Source: an uncultured Clostridia bacterium
GTDB taxonomy: Bacteria; Bacillota; Clostridia; UBA1381
DNA: 64,000 bases
Reading direction: 5' to 3'
Assembly (NCBI GenBank): GCA_934487205.1
Contig: CAKSRS010000003.1
Coordinates: 1-64,000 of the forward strand
The translations under genes were made by a program, and so were the position numbers. Position 1 is the stretch's first letter. Each line of letters begins with the position of its first letter. This document shows positions 41,903 to 51,303 of the stretch, one piece after another. The notes under the pieces were generated by a model, which had not been told where the DNA came from, did not search any database, and was given only the letters and a program-made list of their open reading frames with translations.

Positions 41903-42363
41903 TGAAAAAGCTAATACTTATCGGTAGGAGCGAAAGCGGAAAAACGACGCTTATTCAAGCTTTGCGCGGCGAAAAAATTCAATATAACAAAACGCAGTAT
42001 GTAAATAATTTTGACGTACTTATCGACACGCCGGGCGAATACTGCCAGACGCGCAATCTCGGCGCGGCAATTGCGATGTATACTTTTGAGGCTCAGGTTG
42101 TGGGGCTTATTATGAGCGCCGATGAGCCGTACTCACTGTTTTCCCCGTGCTGTGCGGTTGTTGCAAACCGCCCCGTTATCGGGATTGTGACCAAGTCGGA
42201 TAAAAAGGACGCATGCGTAGAAAGAGCCGCCGCATGGCTGCGGCTTGCCGGCTGTGAAAAAATTTTCTTTACCTCATCATATGACGGAGAGGGGATTGCA
42301 GAAATCATGGAATACCTTAGGGAGGACGGCGACGTTCTTCCGTGGGACGGAAAGGATGTGTAA
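41902..42363 (+). CDS. eutP: EutP/PduV-family GTPase-like protein
   Basis: A 153-residue P-loop protein with Walker A '[14 protein letters not shown]', a G3-like 'IDTPGEY', and 'VTKSDKKDA' where GTPases carry NKxD (here TKSD). The family accompanies ethanolamine and propanediol utilization microcompartments, although its biochemical role is still unclear. Start at 41902 overlaps the eutS stop as TGATG, so the two genes are coupled. Its own stop is three bases before the ireB start. Confidence 0.83.
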   Translation: MKKLILIGRSESGKTTLIQALRGEKIQYNKTQYVNNFDVLIDTPGEYCQTRNLGAAIAMYTFEAQVVGLIMSADEPYSLFSPCCAVVANRPVIGIVTKSDKKDACVERAAAWLRLAGCEKIFFTSSYDGEGIAEIMEYLREDGDVLPWDGKDV

Positions 42364-42365
42364 CG

Positions 42366-42620
42366 GTGGATTTTAATAACGAAACCATGAAAATTAATTT
42401 TGAAGCGGATAAAGAGCGCGAAGTTCACGAGATTATTGAATCTGTGTACGATGCGCTTAAAATCAAGGGTTACGACCCAATAAGCCAGATTGTCGGTTAT
42501 ATTTTGTCGGACGACCCGACATATATAACCAGTTATAACGGCGCAAGAAGCCTTATTGCGAAGGTCGAAAGAGATGAACTTTTGGAGGAACTCGTGAAGA
42601 ATTATATAAAAAATCTGTAA
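42366..42620 (+). CDS. ireB: IreB-family regulatory phosphoprotein (UPF0297)
   Basis: An 84-residue protein with the strongly conserved core '[18 protein letters not shown]' and '[19 protein letters not shown]'. IreB is a substrate of the IreK Ser/Thr kinase and affects cephalosporin resistance in Enterococcus. A GTG start at 42366 is used with AAGGA upstream. In many Firmicutes this gene lies beside ruvX and alaS; here it follows eutP instead. Confidence 0.9.
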   Translation: MDFNNETMKINFEADKEREVHEIIESVYDALKIKGYDPISQIVGYILSDDPTYITSYNGARSLIAKVERDELLEELVKNYIKNL

Positions 42621-42678
42621 TGGCGGAAAATTGTATAGCCTTTTGCCGCAATCGCGAAAGGGCGTTTTCTGCATTATG

Positions 42679-42715
42679 ATTTGTGCCGCCGTAAGGCGGT
42701 GGAACGGAGATTTGT
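42679..42715 (+). repeat. hairpin/ribosome-binding-site cassette, copy 3
   Basis: ATTTGTGCCGCCGTAAGGCGG stem followed by TGGAACGGAGATTTGT directly before the ATG at 42716. Same layout as the copies at 3142, 34205 and 54780. Confidence 0.65.
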
Positions 42716-43462
42716 ATGATAGATTTTCATTCGCATATTCTGCCGCATTTTGATGACGGAGCAAAGGATTCGGAAACGGGACTTAAAATGCTGCGCATCT
42801 CGGCGGAATCGGGAATAGACACGGTAGTGTCGACCTCACATTTTTATCCCAAAAAATACACCGACGCGATGGAATTTGTGCACGAACGCAGCAGGGCATA
42901 TTCAGCCCTGATGAGTGCAGCGAAGGACGGCGCTTTGCCGAAAATCATTCTCGGCGCGGAAGTGTATGTAGATAAGCATTTGAGCCGTATGAAAAATCTG
43001 CGTGCGCTGTGTATCGGCGAAACCGATTATATGATGCTTGAGATGCCGTATGATGTATGGCGGGAGGACGATTTCGAGGAAATCTATCAGATAACGCGCT
43101 TGGGAATTTATCCGATAATGGCGCATCTTGACCGATTTATGAAATTTAAAAATCAATTTGCCGAAATGTTCTCGCTCGGCGTACTTGTTCAGATTAACGC
43201 AAGCGCCGTTTTGGATAATCATACGCGGCGGAATGTTTTGGAGCTTTTTGATATAGATGCGGTGCATGCAATAGGGAGCGATATGCATAATCTCGACAGC
43301 CGCCCGCCGAATGCTGCTGCGGCGTATGAATTGATAGACGAAAAATTCGGTGCGGATTACAGACGCTATGTTGAACTCGGTGCAAAGTATATATTGGAGA
43401 ATAAAGAACCGCCGCAGGCAAAGTTACATAAAATAAAAGGATTAAAACGAATACTTATATGA
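42716..43462 (+). CDS. CpsB/CapC-type PHP-domain tyrosine phosphatase
   Basis: A 248-residue protein of the PHP superfamily. Metal-binding motifs appear in the expected order: 'DFHSHILPHFDDGAKD', 'VVSTSHFYP', 'GAEVYVD', 'MAHLDRF' and 'AIGSDMHN'. Family members (YwqE, CpsB) dephosphorylate the tyrosine kinases that control capsule and exopolysaccharide synthesis. No capsule cluster is nearby. A terminator follows directly. Confidence 0.88.
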   Translation: MIDFHSHILPHFDDGAKDSETGLKMLRISAESGIDTVVSTSHFYPKKYTDAMEFVHERSRAYSALMSAAKDGALPKIILGAEVYVDKHLSRMKNLRALCIGETDYMMLEMPYDVWREDDFEEIYQITRLGIYPIMAHLDRFMKFKNQFAEMFSLGVLVQINASAVLDNHTRRNVLELFDIDAVHAIGSDMHNLDSRPPNAAAAYELIDEKFGADYRRYVELGAKYILENKEPPQAKLHKIKGLKRILI

Positions 43463-43497
43463 AAAACCGTCAATCGGCATTGCCGCTGACGGTTTTT
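43462..43497. terminator. bidirectional terminator between converging genes
   Basis: AAAAACCGTC and GACGGTTTTT form the outer stem with inner pairing CGGCA/TGCCG. A-run and T-run flank it, so it can serve both the phosphatase gene and the HtrA-like gene. Confidence 0.8.
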
Positions 43498-43502
43498 GTA
43501 TA

Positions 43503-44774
43503 TTAAAGAACAACATTAATATCGGTAATTTCGCCGTTTCGGTAAACGGTGATAACGATGGTGTCGCCGGATTTGTGAGTATCTTTAATTTTGTTGATTT
43601 CGGCAACGGATTTTACGGGTGTTCCGTCGACTTTCAGAATGAGGTCGCCTACGGCTATGCCGGATTTTTTTGCCGGACTGTCCTCAACGACCGATTCGAC
43701 CGTAACGCCGTGGTCGGCATCGCTGCCCGTTATACCGATAATAAGTCCCGAGGACGATGCCGCCGCACCCGTACTTCCGCCCGTGAGCGATTCGGCTATG
43801 GCTTTTATGTCATTTGACGGGATTGCAAAGCTGATTTTTTCGGAATTGGAAGAAATCGCGGTGGTAATCATGCCGATAACGTCGCCGTTTGCATTAACCA
43901 GGCAGCCGCCGGCGCTGCCGGAATCGGTGATAGCGTCGGTCTGCAAAAGATTTATCGTGCTGCCGTTTTGCAGAGATAGATTTGAGTTCACTCCGCAGAT
44001 AATGCCGCGCGTGACGGACGAACCCATTTCGGTGCCGAGAATATTGCTGACAGCGATTACCGCGTCTCCCGCGTGCACATCATCGGAATTGCCGAGCGAC
44101 GCCGCCGTCAGACCTTCCGCATCGATGCGCAATATTGCGATATCTTTGGACGTGTCTTGTGTAACGACTTTTGCAGTGTAGTCGGTTTTGTTAATAATTA
44201 CAGTAGCCTCGCCGTTTGAGCCGACGAGCGAACAGCTTGTCAGAATATATCCGTTGTTGGAAATAATTATGCCCGTTCCGTTGGCGGTTTGCGTCGAAAC
44301 GCCGAAAAAGCTGCGGTATGCGGACTGCGCCGATACCGGGACAACGCTGGGCAGAATTTTATCTGCCGCCGCGCGTACTGCGGAGATATTTTCCGCCGCG
44401 CCAGCGGGAGATGAATTGTTGTAGGAAATTACCGCGGACGGCTTTATGTGCGGTACAATTAAAAATGAGTAAATCAAAAGCATTGCCGCGCATGTTCCGA
44501 ACGCAACCGCCGCAGTTTTGAACCATTGCGGAGTCGGCTTTTTGAGTTTGTCGGTGTTTTCGGGCGTGGGGAGATAATCCTCAAGCATTTCGGCGAAATT
44601 TTCCGCATCGTCCGTGCATTCGCCGGTGTGCACATCGTCTGTAATAATCACGTTTTCACTGCCGCCTGCGTCGGTTTGCATCGTGTCGTCTGCAAAATCG
44701 CCGTATGTATTTTCGGCGGCAGATGTATTTTCATTGCTTTCCCCTTCGGAATTTAAAATTTCATCGTAAAGCAT
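43503..44774 (-). CDS. HtrA-like PDZ protein with lost catalytic triad (pseudoprotease)
   Basis: A 423-residue membrane-anchored protein. An acidic cytoplasmic N-terminus (~85 residues) precedes one membrane segment ('FGTCAAMLLIYSFLIV'). The trypsin-like domain aligns with HtrA/DegP, but the catalytic His motif (TNNHVV in the family) reads 'TSCSLV' with Ser182, and the catalytic Ser motif GNSGGP reads 'GSAGGC' with Ala288. The Asp (Asp211 in 'DIAILRID') remains. A C-terminal PDZ domain ('VEDSPAKKSGIAVGDLIL') is intact. It should bind, not cleave, unfolded or C-terminal peptides. The ATG at 44774 has AAGGA nine bases upstream; a TTG at 44783 is rejected. Confidence 0.85.
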   Translation of the reverse strand: MLYDEILNSEGESNENTSAAENTYGDFADDTMQTDAGGSENVIITDDVHTGECTDDAENFAEMLEDYLPTPENTDKLKKPTPQWFKTAAVAFGTCAAMLLIYSFLIVPHIKPSAVISYNNSSPAGAAENISAVRAAADKILPSVVPVSAQSAYRSFFGVSTQTANGTGIIISNNGYILTSCSLVGSNGEATVIINKTDYTAKVVTQDTSKDIAILRIDAEGLTAASLGNSDDVHAGDAVIAVSNILGTEMGSSVTRGIICGVNSNLSLQNGSTINLLQTDAITDSGSAGGCLVNANGDVIGMITTAISSNSEKISFAIPSNDIKAIAESLTGGSTGAAASSSGLIIGITGSDADHGVTVESVVEDSPAKKSGIAVGDLILKVDGTPVKSVAEINKIKDTHKSGDTIVITVYRNGEITDINVVL

Positions 44775-44861
44775 GAATAACAATCCTTTCTTAATTTAAA
44801 AACGTATAAGTATATTATAATACTATTTTTTGTAAAGTGTATGAACAAAATGTAAATTTTA

Positions 44862-44890
44862 TTGACAATCGGTGTTAAAAATGATAAATT
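44862..44890 (+). promoter_or_regulatory. promoter of the RNase M5 gene
   Basis: TTGACA (44862-44867), 17-base spacer, TAAATT (44885-44890), 22 bases before the start codon. Confidence 0.6.
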
Positions 44891-44912
44891 ATATAGGAAG
44901 GAGTTTTTCGGA

Positions 44913-45506
44913 ATGTATAATGTTAAGGAAACAATTGTTGTTGAAGGCACATATGATAAGATAAAACTTTCGGGATTTATCGACAGCCTGATTTTCACAA
45001 CGAACGGATTTGCGGTATTCAAAAATAAAAAAGCACAGAAAAGCCTTTGCAGTCTGGCGCGCAGTACGGGGATTGTAATTCTGACCGATTCCGACTCGGC
45101 GGGGATAAAAATCCGCAACTTTGTGAAACAGCTTGCGCCCGAAGGGCGTGTTTTGCATGCGTATATTCCTGAGCTTGCGGGGAAGGAGAAACGAAAAAGA
45201 ACGCCCGGCAAGGAGGGACTTTTGGGTGTTGAAGGAATTTCGGAGGAAATAATTCTTGATGCGCTCCGAAAAAGCGGCGCAACGGTGAACGGGCAAAAAG
45301 GCGCGGCAAAAACGGAAAAACCGATTACAAAGGCGGATTTTTACCGATTGGGACTGTCGGGTGGCACCGATAGTGAGGAAAAGCGCAGACGTCTTGCAAA
45401 AAAACTTGGCATACCGTCAAAATTATCGGCAAATATGCTGCTTGCGGCGGTGAACCGTCTGCTGACGGAGGACGAGCTTTGCAAAATGCTTGAAAATTTA
45501 CAATAA
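44913..45506 (+). CDS. rnmV: ribonuclease M5
   Basis: A 197-residue Toprim-domain nuclease. The Toprim motifs 'IVVEGTYDKIKL' and 'VILTDSDSAGIKIRN' are in the first 80 residues and the DUF4093 domain follows. RNase M5 completes 5S rRNA maturation together with ribosomal protein L18 in Firmicutes. AGGAAGGAG lies nine bases before the ATG. A weak hairpin (GCGGCAT/ATGCCGC at about 45525-45541) follows the gene. Confidence 0.92.
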   Translation: MYNVKETIVVEGTYDKIKLSGFIDSLIFTTNGFAVFKNKKAQKSLCSLARSTGIVILTDSDSAGIKIRNFVKQLAPEGRVLHAYIPELAGKEKRKRTPGKEGLLGVEGISEEIILDALRKSGATVNGQKGAAKTEKPITKADFYRLGLSGGTDSEEKRRRLAKKLGIPSKLSANMLLAAVNRLLTEDELCKMLENLQ

Positions 45507-45572
45507 TTGTGTTAAAATAAAGAGGCGGCATTTGTATGCCGCACGGATTTTTCGGAAAGGAAAAAAGCTACG

Positions 45573-47228
45573 GTGAAGAAAAAAGATCATGTCTGGAAAT
45601 GGATTATAGATAACGGACGCGGAAGTATTCCGGCAATAATAATTCTGACGGTTATGAGCATGTGCCTGTCGCTTATACAGGTTCGGTTTGCAACCGCGTC
45701 GAAAAACGTCATGGATATTGCCACAAAGGCAATTGAGGGGACGTTGTCATCGGCGTTTTTTTTGCTGGTATTTCTTTTGGTAATTCGGCTTGCCGTGCAG
45801 ATTGCCATCAGCTATACCGAGGTGCACGCATGCTCGCGGCTGGAAATCGCGCTGAAACGCCGCCTTTTCAAGGTACTGATAAATAAGGATTATTTATCGG
45901 TAATGAAATATCATTCGGGCGAGCTTCTGAACAGAATAAACGGCGACGTTTCGGTAATAGTCAACGGAATTATCGCAATTGTGCCGTCGGCGGCGCTGTT
46001 TATGACGAGTATTGTCGGCGCGTTTTATGTTTTGTATAATATAGATAATTTTTTGGCGATAATAATACTTTGCGTGGGACCGTGCGTTGCGGTCGGCGCG
46101 CGGCTGTATTCGAGAAAATATAAGGTCATGCATAAAAAATGCCAGGAATATGACGGGAAAACAAAGTCGTTCATGCTGGAAATTCTGCAAAATCTGCTTG
46201 TTGTAAAATCCTTCGGGTGCGAAAAAAAGGTTCTCGATAAAAGCGAAAATCTGCAGATGGACAGCTACCGTCTGCGCGTTAAGCGCGTAACGATATCGGT
46301 AATTGCGCAAATCGGCATGTTCCTGATTTTTAACGCCGGCTATTACTTTGCGATGGCGTATGCGGCATACCGATTGTCAAAAGGACAGCTTACATACGGC
46401 GATGTGACGGCAATTCTGGCGCTGGTTTCGCAGATACAATCGCCGTTTAAAAGTATGTCAAGCCTTATTCCGCAGGCATTTGCGGTCAGTGCGTCGGTAG
46501 AGCGGCTGCTTGAACTTGAAAATCTTAAGGACGAACAGCTTTCGGGCAAGCCGCTGCCTGAGGGGATTTATGAAAAAATGGACAGTATCGTGTATGATAA
46601 CGTTACCTTTTCATACAGCGACGATTCGGTTGTGTCGGGCATTAATATGCGGATAAAAAAAGGCGAATGTGCGGTTGTTGCGGGCGAATCGGGCGCGGGC
46701 AAGAGCACGGCAATTAAGCTGATGCTCGGAATTATGGCGCCGTCGTCGGGGCATATTTATCTGGAATATGACGGCGGGCGGCTCGAACTCGGCAAGGATA
46801 CGCGTGAACTTTTTGCATATGTTCCGCAGGGAAATTTGATCTTGTCGGGCACAATACGCGAAAATATTGCATTCGCGAATGACGAGGCAAGTGAAGAAGA
46901 TATCATAAATGCGGCAAAAATTGCGCAGATATGGGATTTCATATGCACGCTGGATAAGGGACTTGACACGGAACTGGGCGAAAAGGGACTCGGACTTTCG
47001 GAGGGGCAAACGCAGCGTATCTCCATTGCGCGGGCGATACTGCATGACGCGCCGATACTGCTTTTGGACGAATCGACCTCGGCGCTGGACTCGGTGACAG
47101 AGAAAAATCTGCTTGAGGCTATCCGCGAAATGACCGACAAAACATGTATAATAGTGAGCCATAAACAGGCGGCGTTTGACATAGCCGACAATGTGGTGTA
47201 TATTGAGAAAAAGCATAGTATTAACTGA
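45573..47228 (+). CDS. ABC transporter, fused membrane and ATPase domains (exporter type)
   Basis: A 551-residue half-transporter. Residues 1-310 hold six membrane segments; residues about 330-550 the ATPase with Walker A 'AGESGAGKSTAIK', Q-loop 'YVPQGN', signature 'LSEGQTQRISIARAI', Walker B 'ILLLDESTSALD' and H-loop 'IVSHK'. It should dimerise to form an exporter for a lipid, peptide or drug; the substrate is not known. A GTG start with GGAAAGG upstream is used. Confidence 0.9.
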   Translation: MKKKDHVWKWIIDNGRGSIPAIIILTVMSMCLSLIQVRFATASKNVMDIATKAIEGTLSSAFFLLVFLLVIRLAVQIAISYTEVHACSRLEIALKRRLFKVLINKDYLSVMKYHSGELLNRINGDVSVIVNGIIAIVPSAALFMTSIVGAFYVLYNIDNFLAIIILCVGPCVAVGARLYSRKYKVMHKKCQEYDGKTKSFMLEILQNLLVVKSFGCEKKVLDKSENLQMDSYRLRVKRVTISVIAQIGMFLIFNAGYYFAMAYAAYRLSKGQLTYGDVTAILALVSQIQSPFKSMSSLIPQAFAVSASVERLLELENLKDEQLSGKPLPEGIYEKMDSIVYDNVTFSYSDDSVVSGINMRIKKGECAVVAGESGAGKSTAIKLMLGIMAPSSGHIYLEYDGGRLELGKDTRELFAYVPQGNLILSGTIRENIAFANDEASEEDIINAAKIAQIWDFICTLDKGLDTELGEKGLGLSEGQTQRISIARAILHDAPILLLDESTSALDSVTEKNLLEAIREMTDKTCIIVSHKQAAFDIADNVVYIEKKHSIN

Positions 47229-47244
47229 CAAAAAGGGAGCATGA

Positions 47245-48060
47245 ATGATGGGTAAGTTTGACGGAATACTGCTCGGGTCGGACTTGGACGGAACGCTGTT
47301 CAATTCCGACAGCTGCGTATCGGCGGGCAACAAAAATGCGATAAAATATTTTATGGAAAACGGCGGGAGTTTTACCTTTACCACGGGGCGTACGCCGCAG
47401 GGAATAACCGAGCTTGCGTCGGATATCGGCATAAATTGTCCGGCTGTTGTATTTAACGGTTCGGGAATTTATGATTTCGGTGCAAAAAAGTCGCTGTATG
47501 ACGCATATCTTGATGACGGAATTGACGATGTTATTGATTTTATTATTGATGCCGTGCCGGACTGCGCGGTAATGGTGGCGGGGGACGATGTGCAGTATTG
47601 CAGCCGCGAAAATGATATTATGAAGGTTTATTATAAAGTTTCACGGTATGAAAAGCTTGCATATAAGCCGCACCGCGAGATTACCGAGCGGAAAAAGAAA
47701 ATTATAGTTCCGGCTGTTGCGGAAAATGTGGACAAAATCGCCGATGCGGTGAAACATTCAGAATTTGCGGATAAGTATAATTATATGAAAACGAACTGGT
47801 TTTTGTTTGAAATTCTGCCGAAGGGCGTAAGTAAGGGAAGTGCGCTGAAAAAGGTGACGGAAATTTACCGCCCGTTTGACAAAATCGTTGTCTGCGGCGA
47901 CGGCGAAAATGATATCGAGGCGATTAAATTTGCCGATGTCGGCGTAGCGGTGGCAAACGCAATGGATTCCGTAAAAGCGGCGGCAGACTACATTTCAGTA
48001 AGCAATGACGATGACGCGATACGCGATGTGATAAGAAAACTGGAGAGCGGAGAAATATAA
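47245..48060 (+). CDS. Cof-type HAD-family phosphatase
   Basis: A 271-residue HAD hydrolase with motif I 'GSDLDGTLFNSD', motif II 'FTFTTGRTP', a C2B cap and motif IV 'CGDGENDIEAI'. Cof-type members dephosphorylate sugar phosphates or cofactors such as PLP or flavin intermediates; the substrate here is unknown. Two adjacent ATGs (47245 and 47248) are possible; GGGAG is better spaced to the second. Confidence 0.88.
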   Translation: MMGKFDGILLGSDLDGTLFNSDSCVSAGNKNAIKYFMENGGSFTFTTGRTPQGITELASDIGINCPAVVFNGSGIYDFGAKKSLYDAYLDDGIDDVIDFIIDAVPDCAVMVAGDDVQYCSRENDIMKVYYKVSRYEKLAYKPHREITERKKKIIVPAVAENVDKIADAVKHSEFADKYNYMKTNWFLFEILPKGVSKGSALKKVTEIYRPFDKIVVCGDGENDIEAIKFADVGVAVANAMDSVKAAADYISVSNDDDAIRDVIRKLESGEI

Positions 48061-48065
48061 AAAAT

Positions 48066-48109
48066 GCACAGGTTCGGGCGGGGTCAGCCGCGCTTGCCTG
48101 TGCTTTTTT
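48066..48109 (+). terminator. terminator between converging HAD genes
   Basis: GCACAGG pairs with CCTGTGC, with inner GC-rich pairing, followed by six T. Confidence 0.75.
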
Positions 48110-48118
48110 CTGCCTTGA

Positions 48119-48742
48119 TTATAATTCGCGAAAATCGCGGATATATCGGTCGGAAACGGCGCGCATCTCGGGTTCGAGTTCCGCCGAAGAATCATCATAT
48201 ACGGCTATAACCGTCATGCCTGCGGCTTTGGCGGCGGAAACGGCGTTGTAGTTGTCGTCGGCGAATATACAGTCGGAAACGTCCGCGCCGAGCCGACGGG
48301 CGGCGCTAAGGTAAATTTCAGGCTGAGATTTTGTGTATTCAAAATCGTCGCAAGACCAAACGTTGTCAAAAATTTCGTAGAGATTGAGCCGTTTCAGGCA
48401 TACGTCAAGCATTTTATGCGGACTTGCGGTAAGAACGTTCAGAGTGTGCCCGTCCGCTTTCAGACGGTGCAGCGTTTCGGCAACGTACGGTTTTGCGGGT
48501 ATGTTAAATTGATATTCCTTCATGGCGTAGCTGTCCATTAATTCAAGTATTTCGGATACGCTCATTTTGACGCCGAGTTTGCGGAAATATTCCGCCGTGC
48601 CCCTGTCGCCGAGGGGCGTAATGGTTTTGATTATGTCGGGCGGATAGTATATCCCGTTTTTATCGAGAATGTTCAGCATTTTTGCAGACCATTGGTGCAT
48701 GGAATCGACCAATGTTCCGTCAAAATCAAATATGTAAATCAT
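48119..48742 (-). CDS. HAD-family phosphatase (phosphoglycolate phosphatase-like)
   Basis: A 207-residue HAD hydrolase with motif I 'IFDFDGTLVDS', helical C1 cap, motif II 'NVLTASPHK', motif III Lys in 'EYTKSQPEIY' and motif IV 'IFADDNYNAV'. It is a single gene convergent with the Cof-type phosphatase. The substrate cannot be deduced. Confidence 0.86.
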   Translation of the reverse strand: MIYIFDFDGTLVDSMHQWSAKMLNILDKNGIYYPPDIIKTITPLGDRGTAEYFRKLGVKMSVSEILELMDSYAMKEYQFNIPAKPYVAETLHRLKADGHTLNVLTASPHKMLDVCLKRLNLYEIFDNVWSCDDFEYTKSQPEIYLSAARRLGADVSDCIFADDNYNAVSAAKAAGMTVIAVYDDSSAELEPEMRAVSDRYIRDFREL

Positions 48743-48766
48743 TTTTTACCTCACTGTTTAATGAAT

Positions 48767-48797
48767 AAAAGCGGCTGCAAAATAATGCCGCCGCTTT
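48767..48797 (-). terminator. terminator of clpE
   Basis: Minus strand: AAAGCGGC pairs with GCCGCTTTT, 14 bases after the clpE stop codon. Confidence 0.65.
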
Positions 48798-48810
48798 GAA
48801 GATGTTTATT

Positions 48811-51111
48811 TTATGCCGCGGAAATTACCGTCAGTTCGATTTCATCATTTTTCCGGTCGGCAATAATGCTCATGCCCGGTTTGATAGGCGTGCGCAGTGA
48901 AAAATCAGCGAGCTTATCTTCCACAAGACGCTGAATTGAACGTTTAAGCGGCCGTGCACCGAATTTTGCGTCGTAGCCGTTCTCCAAAATCAGTCCTTTT
49001 GCGCTGTCGGTAACGGTTATGGACGCGCCCTTTTGCGCCATTCTGTTCGTGATATCGGCAAGCAGCAAATCAACAATTTTACGGAGTTCGTCCTTTGTGA
49101 GCGGTTTAAAGGTTACCGTCTCATCAATTCTGTTTAAAAATTCCGGACGGAAATGCTCTTTTAAGCTCTTTTCAACGTTATTTTTCATGGTGAGTTCGCC
49201 GCTGGAATTAAAGCCCATAGACGATGAACTGAATTCCGAGCCGGCATTGGTTGTCATGATAATAATGGTGTTTTCAAAATTCACGATTTTTCCGTGGCTG
49301 TCCGCAACACGCCCGTCGTCCAAAATTTGAAGGAACAGGTTAAATACCTCGGGGTGCGCCTTCTCGATTTCGTCGAGCAAAATTACGGAGTAGGGCTTTC
49401 TGCGAACCTTTTCGGTAAGCTGCCCCGCCTCGTCATAGCCGACATATCCCGGGGGCGAACCGATAAGTTTTGAAACCGAGTGCTTCTCCATATATTCCGA
49501 CATATCAAAGCGGATAAGTGCGTCCTCGTTGTCGAACATAACTTCTGCAATTGTTTTTACAAGTTCCGTTTTGCCGACGCCGGTCGGACCCGCAAAAATG
49601 AATGATACCGGGCGGCGCTTTACCGATATATCGGCTCTGCCGCGGCGGATTGCGCGCGCCACTGCCGAAACGGCGTCCTCCTGACCGACAACCCGCTCAT
49701 GAATACGCGTTTCAAGATTTAACAGGCGTGTCGCCTCGTCCTCGGTAAGCTTATGCACCGGGATTTTCGTCCAACTTTCAATTACAGCGGCGACATCATC
49801 GAGTGTCACTTCCGAGTGTTTTGCAAGTTCCTGTTTTTTTGTAAGCTCGTCTTTTAATTCTATTTCTTCCTGGCGCAAAAGCGCTGTTTTTTCGAAATCC
49901 TGTGCGTCCGCCGCCTCTTGCGACTGTACGTTGATTTCGTCAAGACGGTTTTGGATTTTTTTTGCGTCATACAGCGCAATATTTCGGAGATTTACCGCCG
50001 ACCCCGCTTCATCAATCACGTCAATTGCCTTGTCGGGCAGAAAACGGTCGGTGATGTAGCGTTCGCTCATGCGGCATGCCGCGTCGATAACGTCGTCGGA
50101 AATCCGGACTTTGTGATAATTCTCGTAATAATCCTTAATACCCTTTAATATTTCAACCGATTCGGAAACGCTTGGCTCATCAACAAGGACGGGCTGGAAA
50201 CGCCGTTCCAATGCGGTGTCCTTTTCGATGTGTTTGCGGTATTCGCTCAGCGTGGTTGCGCCGATAATCTGAATTTCACCGCGTGCCAGCGCCGGCTTTA
50301 AGATATTCGCTGCGCTCATTGCTCCGTCCGCATCGCCGGCGGCAACGATGTTGTGAATTTCGTCGATTACAAGAATTACGTTGCCCGCTTCTTCTGCCTC
50401 GGTCAAAAGATTTTTAAGCCGCGCCTCGAATTGCCCGCGGAACTGCGTTCCGGCAACAAGCGCCGTAAAATCAATCAGATACAGCTGGTATCCGAAAAGT
50501 TTCGGCGGGATATTTTCCTCCGCGATGCGGCACGCCAAACCTTCCGCGATGGCGGTTTTGCCGACACCCGGCTCACCCAGGATAACCGGGTTATTTTTGG
50601 AACGGCGGTTTAAAATCTGCACAACACGGTCTATTTCAGTATTGCGGCTTATAACGCGGTCGACCTTCCCGAGCTTTGCTTTTTCGGTCAGATTTGTACC
50701 GTAGGTATCGAGCATGCTTTTCTTTTTGCTGCGTTTTTTCTTGGACGAATCCTTTTTGTCGGTGTCCTGATGCGCCTCGTCCTTCTTGCCGGGCATAAAT
50801 CCGGACAGAAAATCGAGCGGGGCGGACGGCGCGCCGCCTTCTTCGCCCTCGTCGGGGAAAAAGCCGGACATAAGCCCTTCAAGTCCTTCGGGATTGTCGC
50901 CCAAATTATCCATAAAGTCGGACATTTCGGAATTGATGTTTTCTATATCATCATCGGTAATGCCCATTCGCTGCATCATATCATTAATGGGCGCAATGCC
51001 GAGCTCTTTTGCACAAGCAAGGCACAGTCCCTCGTTAGTCGTCTTATCGCCCTCCATTTTTGTGATATAAACCACGGCGGGATTTTTATGACAACGTGAA
51101 CATAAATTCAT
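48811..51111 (-). CDS. clpE: ATP-dependent Clp protease ATP-binding subunit ClpE
   Basis: A 766-residue HSP100 ATPase. The N-terminus is a short zinc-binding motif ('CSRCHKN' ... 'LCLACAKE') instead of the ClpC double repeat, which marks ClpE. An acidic and Lys-rich linker (about 50-135) leads to AAA1 (Walker A 'GEPGVGKTAIAEG', Walker B 'VILVIDEIHN'), a short UVR/M-type coiled coil (about 390-440) and AAA2 ('GPTGVGKTELVK', 'ILLDEIEKAHP'). It unfolds substrates for ClpP. No CtsR-type operator was seen in the upstream gap. Confidence 0.93.
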   Translation of the reverse strand: MNLCSRCHKNPAVVYITKMEGDKTTNEGLCLACAKELGIAPINDMMQRMGITDDDIENINSEMSDFMDNLGDNPEGLEGLMSGFFPDEGEEGGAPSAPLDFLSGFMPGKKDEAHQDTDKKDSSKKKRSKKKSMLDTYGTNLTEKAKLGKVDRVISRNTEIDRVVQILNRRSKNNPVILGEPGVGKTAIAEGLACRIAEENIPPKLFGYQLYLIDFTALVAGTQFRGQFEARLKNLLTEAEEAGNVILVIDEIHNIVAAGDADGAMSAANILKPALARGEIQIIGATTLSEYRKHIEKDTALERRFQPVLVDEPSVSESVEILKGIKDYYENYHKVRISDDVIDAACRMSERYITDRFLPDKAIDVIDEAGSAVNLRNIALYDAKKIQNRLDEINVQSQEAADAQDFEKTALLRQEEIELKDELTKKQELAKHSEVTLDDVAAVIESWTKIPVHKLTEDEATRLLNLETRIHERVVGQEDAVSAVARAIRRGRADISVKRRPVSFIFAGPTGVGKTELVKTIAEVMFDNEDALIRFDMSEYMEKHSVSKLIGSPPGYVGYDEAGQLTEKVRRKPYSVILLDEIEKAHPEVFNLFLQILDDGRVADSHGKIVNFENTIIIMTTNAGSEFSSSSMGFNSSGELTMKNNVEKSLKEHFRPEFLNRIDETVTFKPLTKDELRKIVDLLLADITNRMAQKGASITVTDSAKGLILENGYDAKFGARPLKRSIQRLVEDKLADFSLRTPIKPGMSIIADRKNDEIELTVISAA

Positions 51112-51246
51112 AGTTATTCTTCCTCCAAATAAGTGCTACTACACATTGTATCACAAAATGTTTGAAAAAAAAAGTCTTTTTTGCGATATATTTACAGAAA
51201 TTTAAAAATTCTTTACCGAGCGTCGCCATGGGTGTTTTCCCAAAGC

Positions 51247-51277
51247 AAAAACCGTACAGTAATACTGCACGGTTTTT
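51247..51277 (-). terminator. terminator of the MetQ-like gene
   Basis: AAAAACCGTGCAG and CTGTACGGTTTTT pair on the minus strand, about 27 bases after the stop codon. Confidence 0.8.
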
Positions 51278-51303
51278 GTATAAGAATTATCGAAGACGCG
51301 AAA

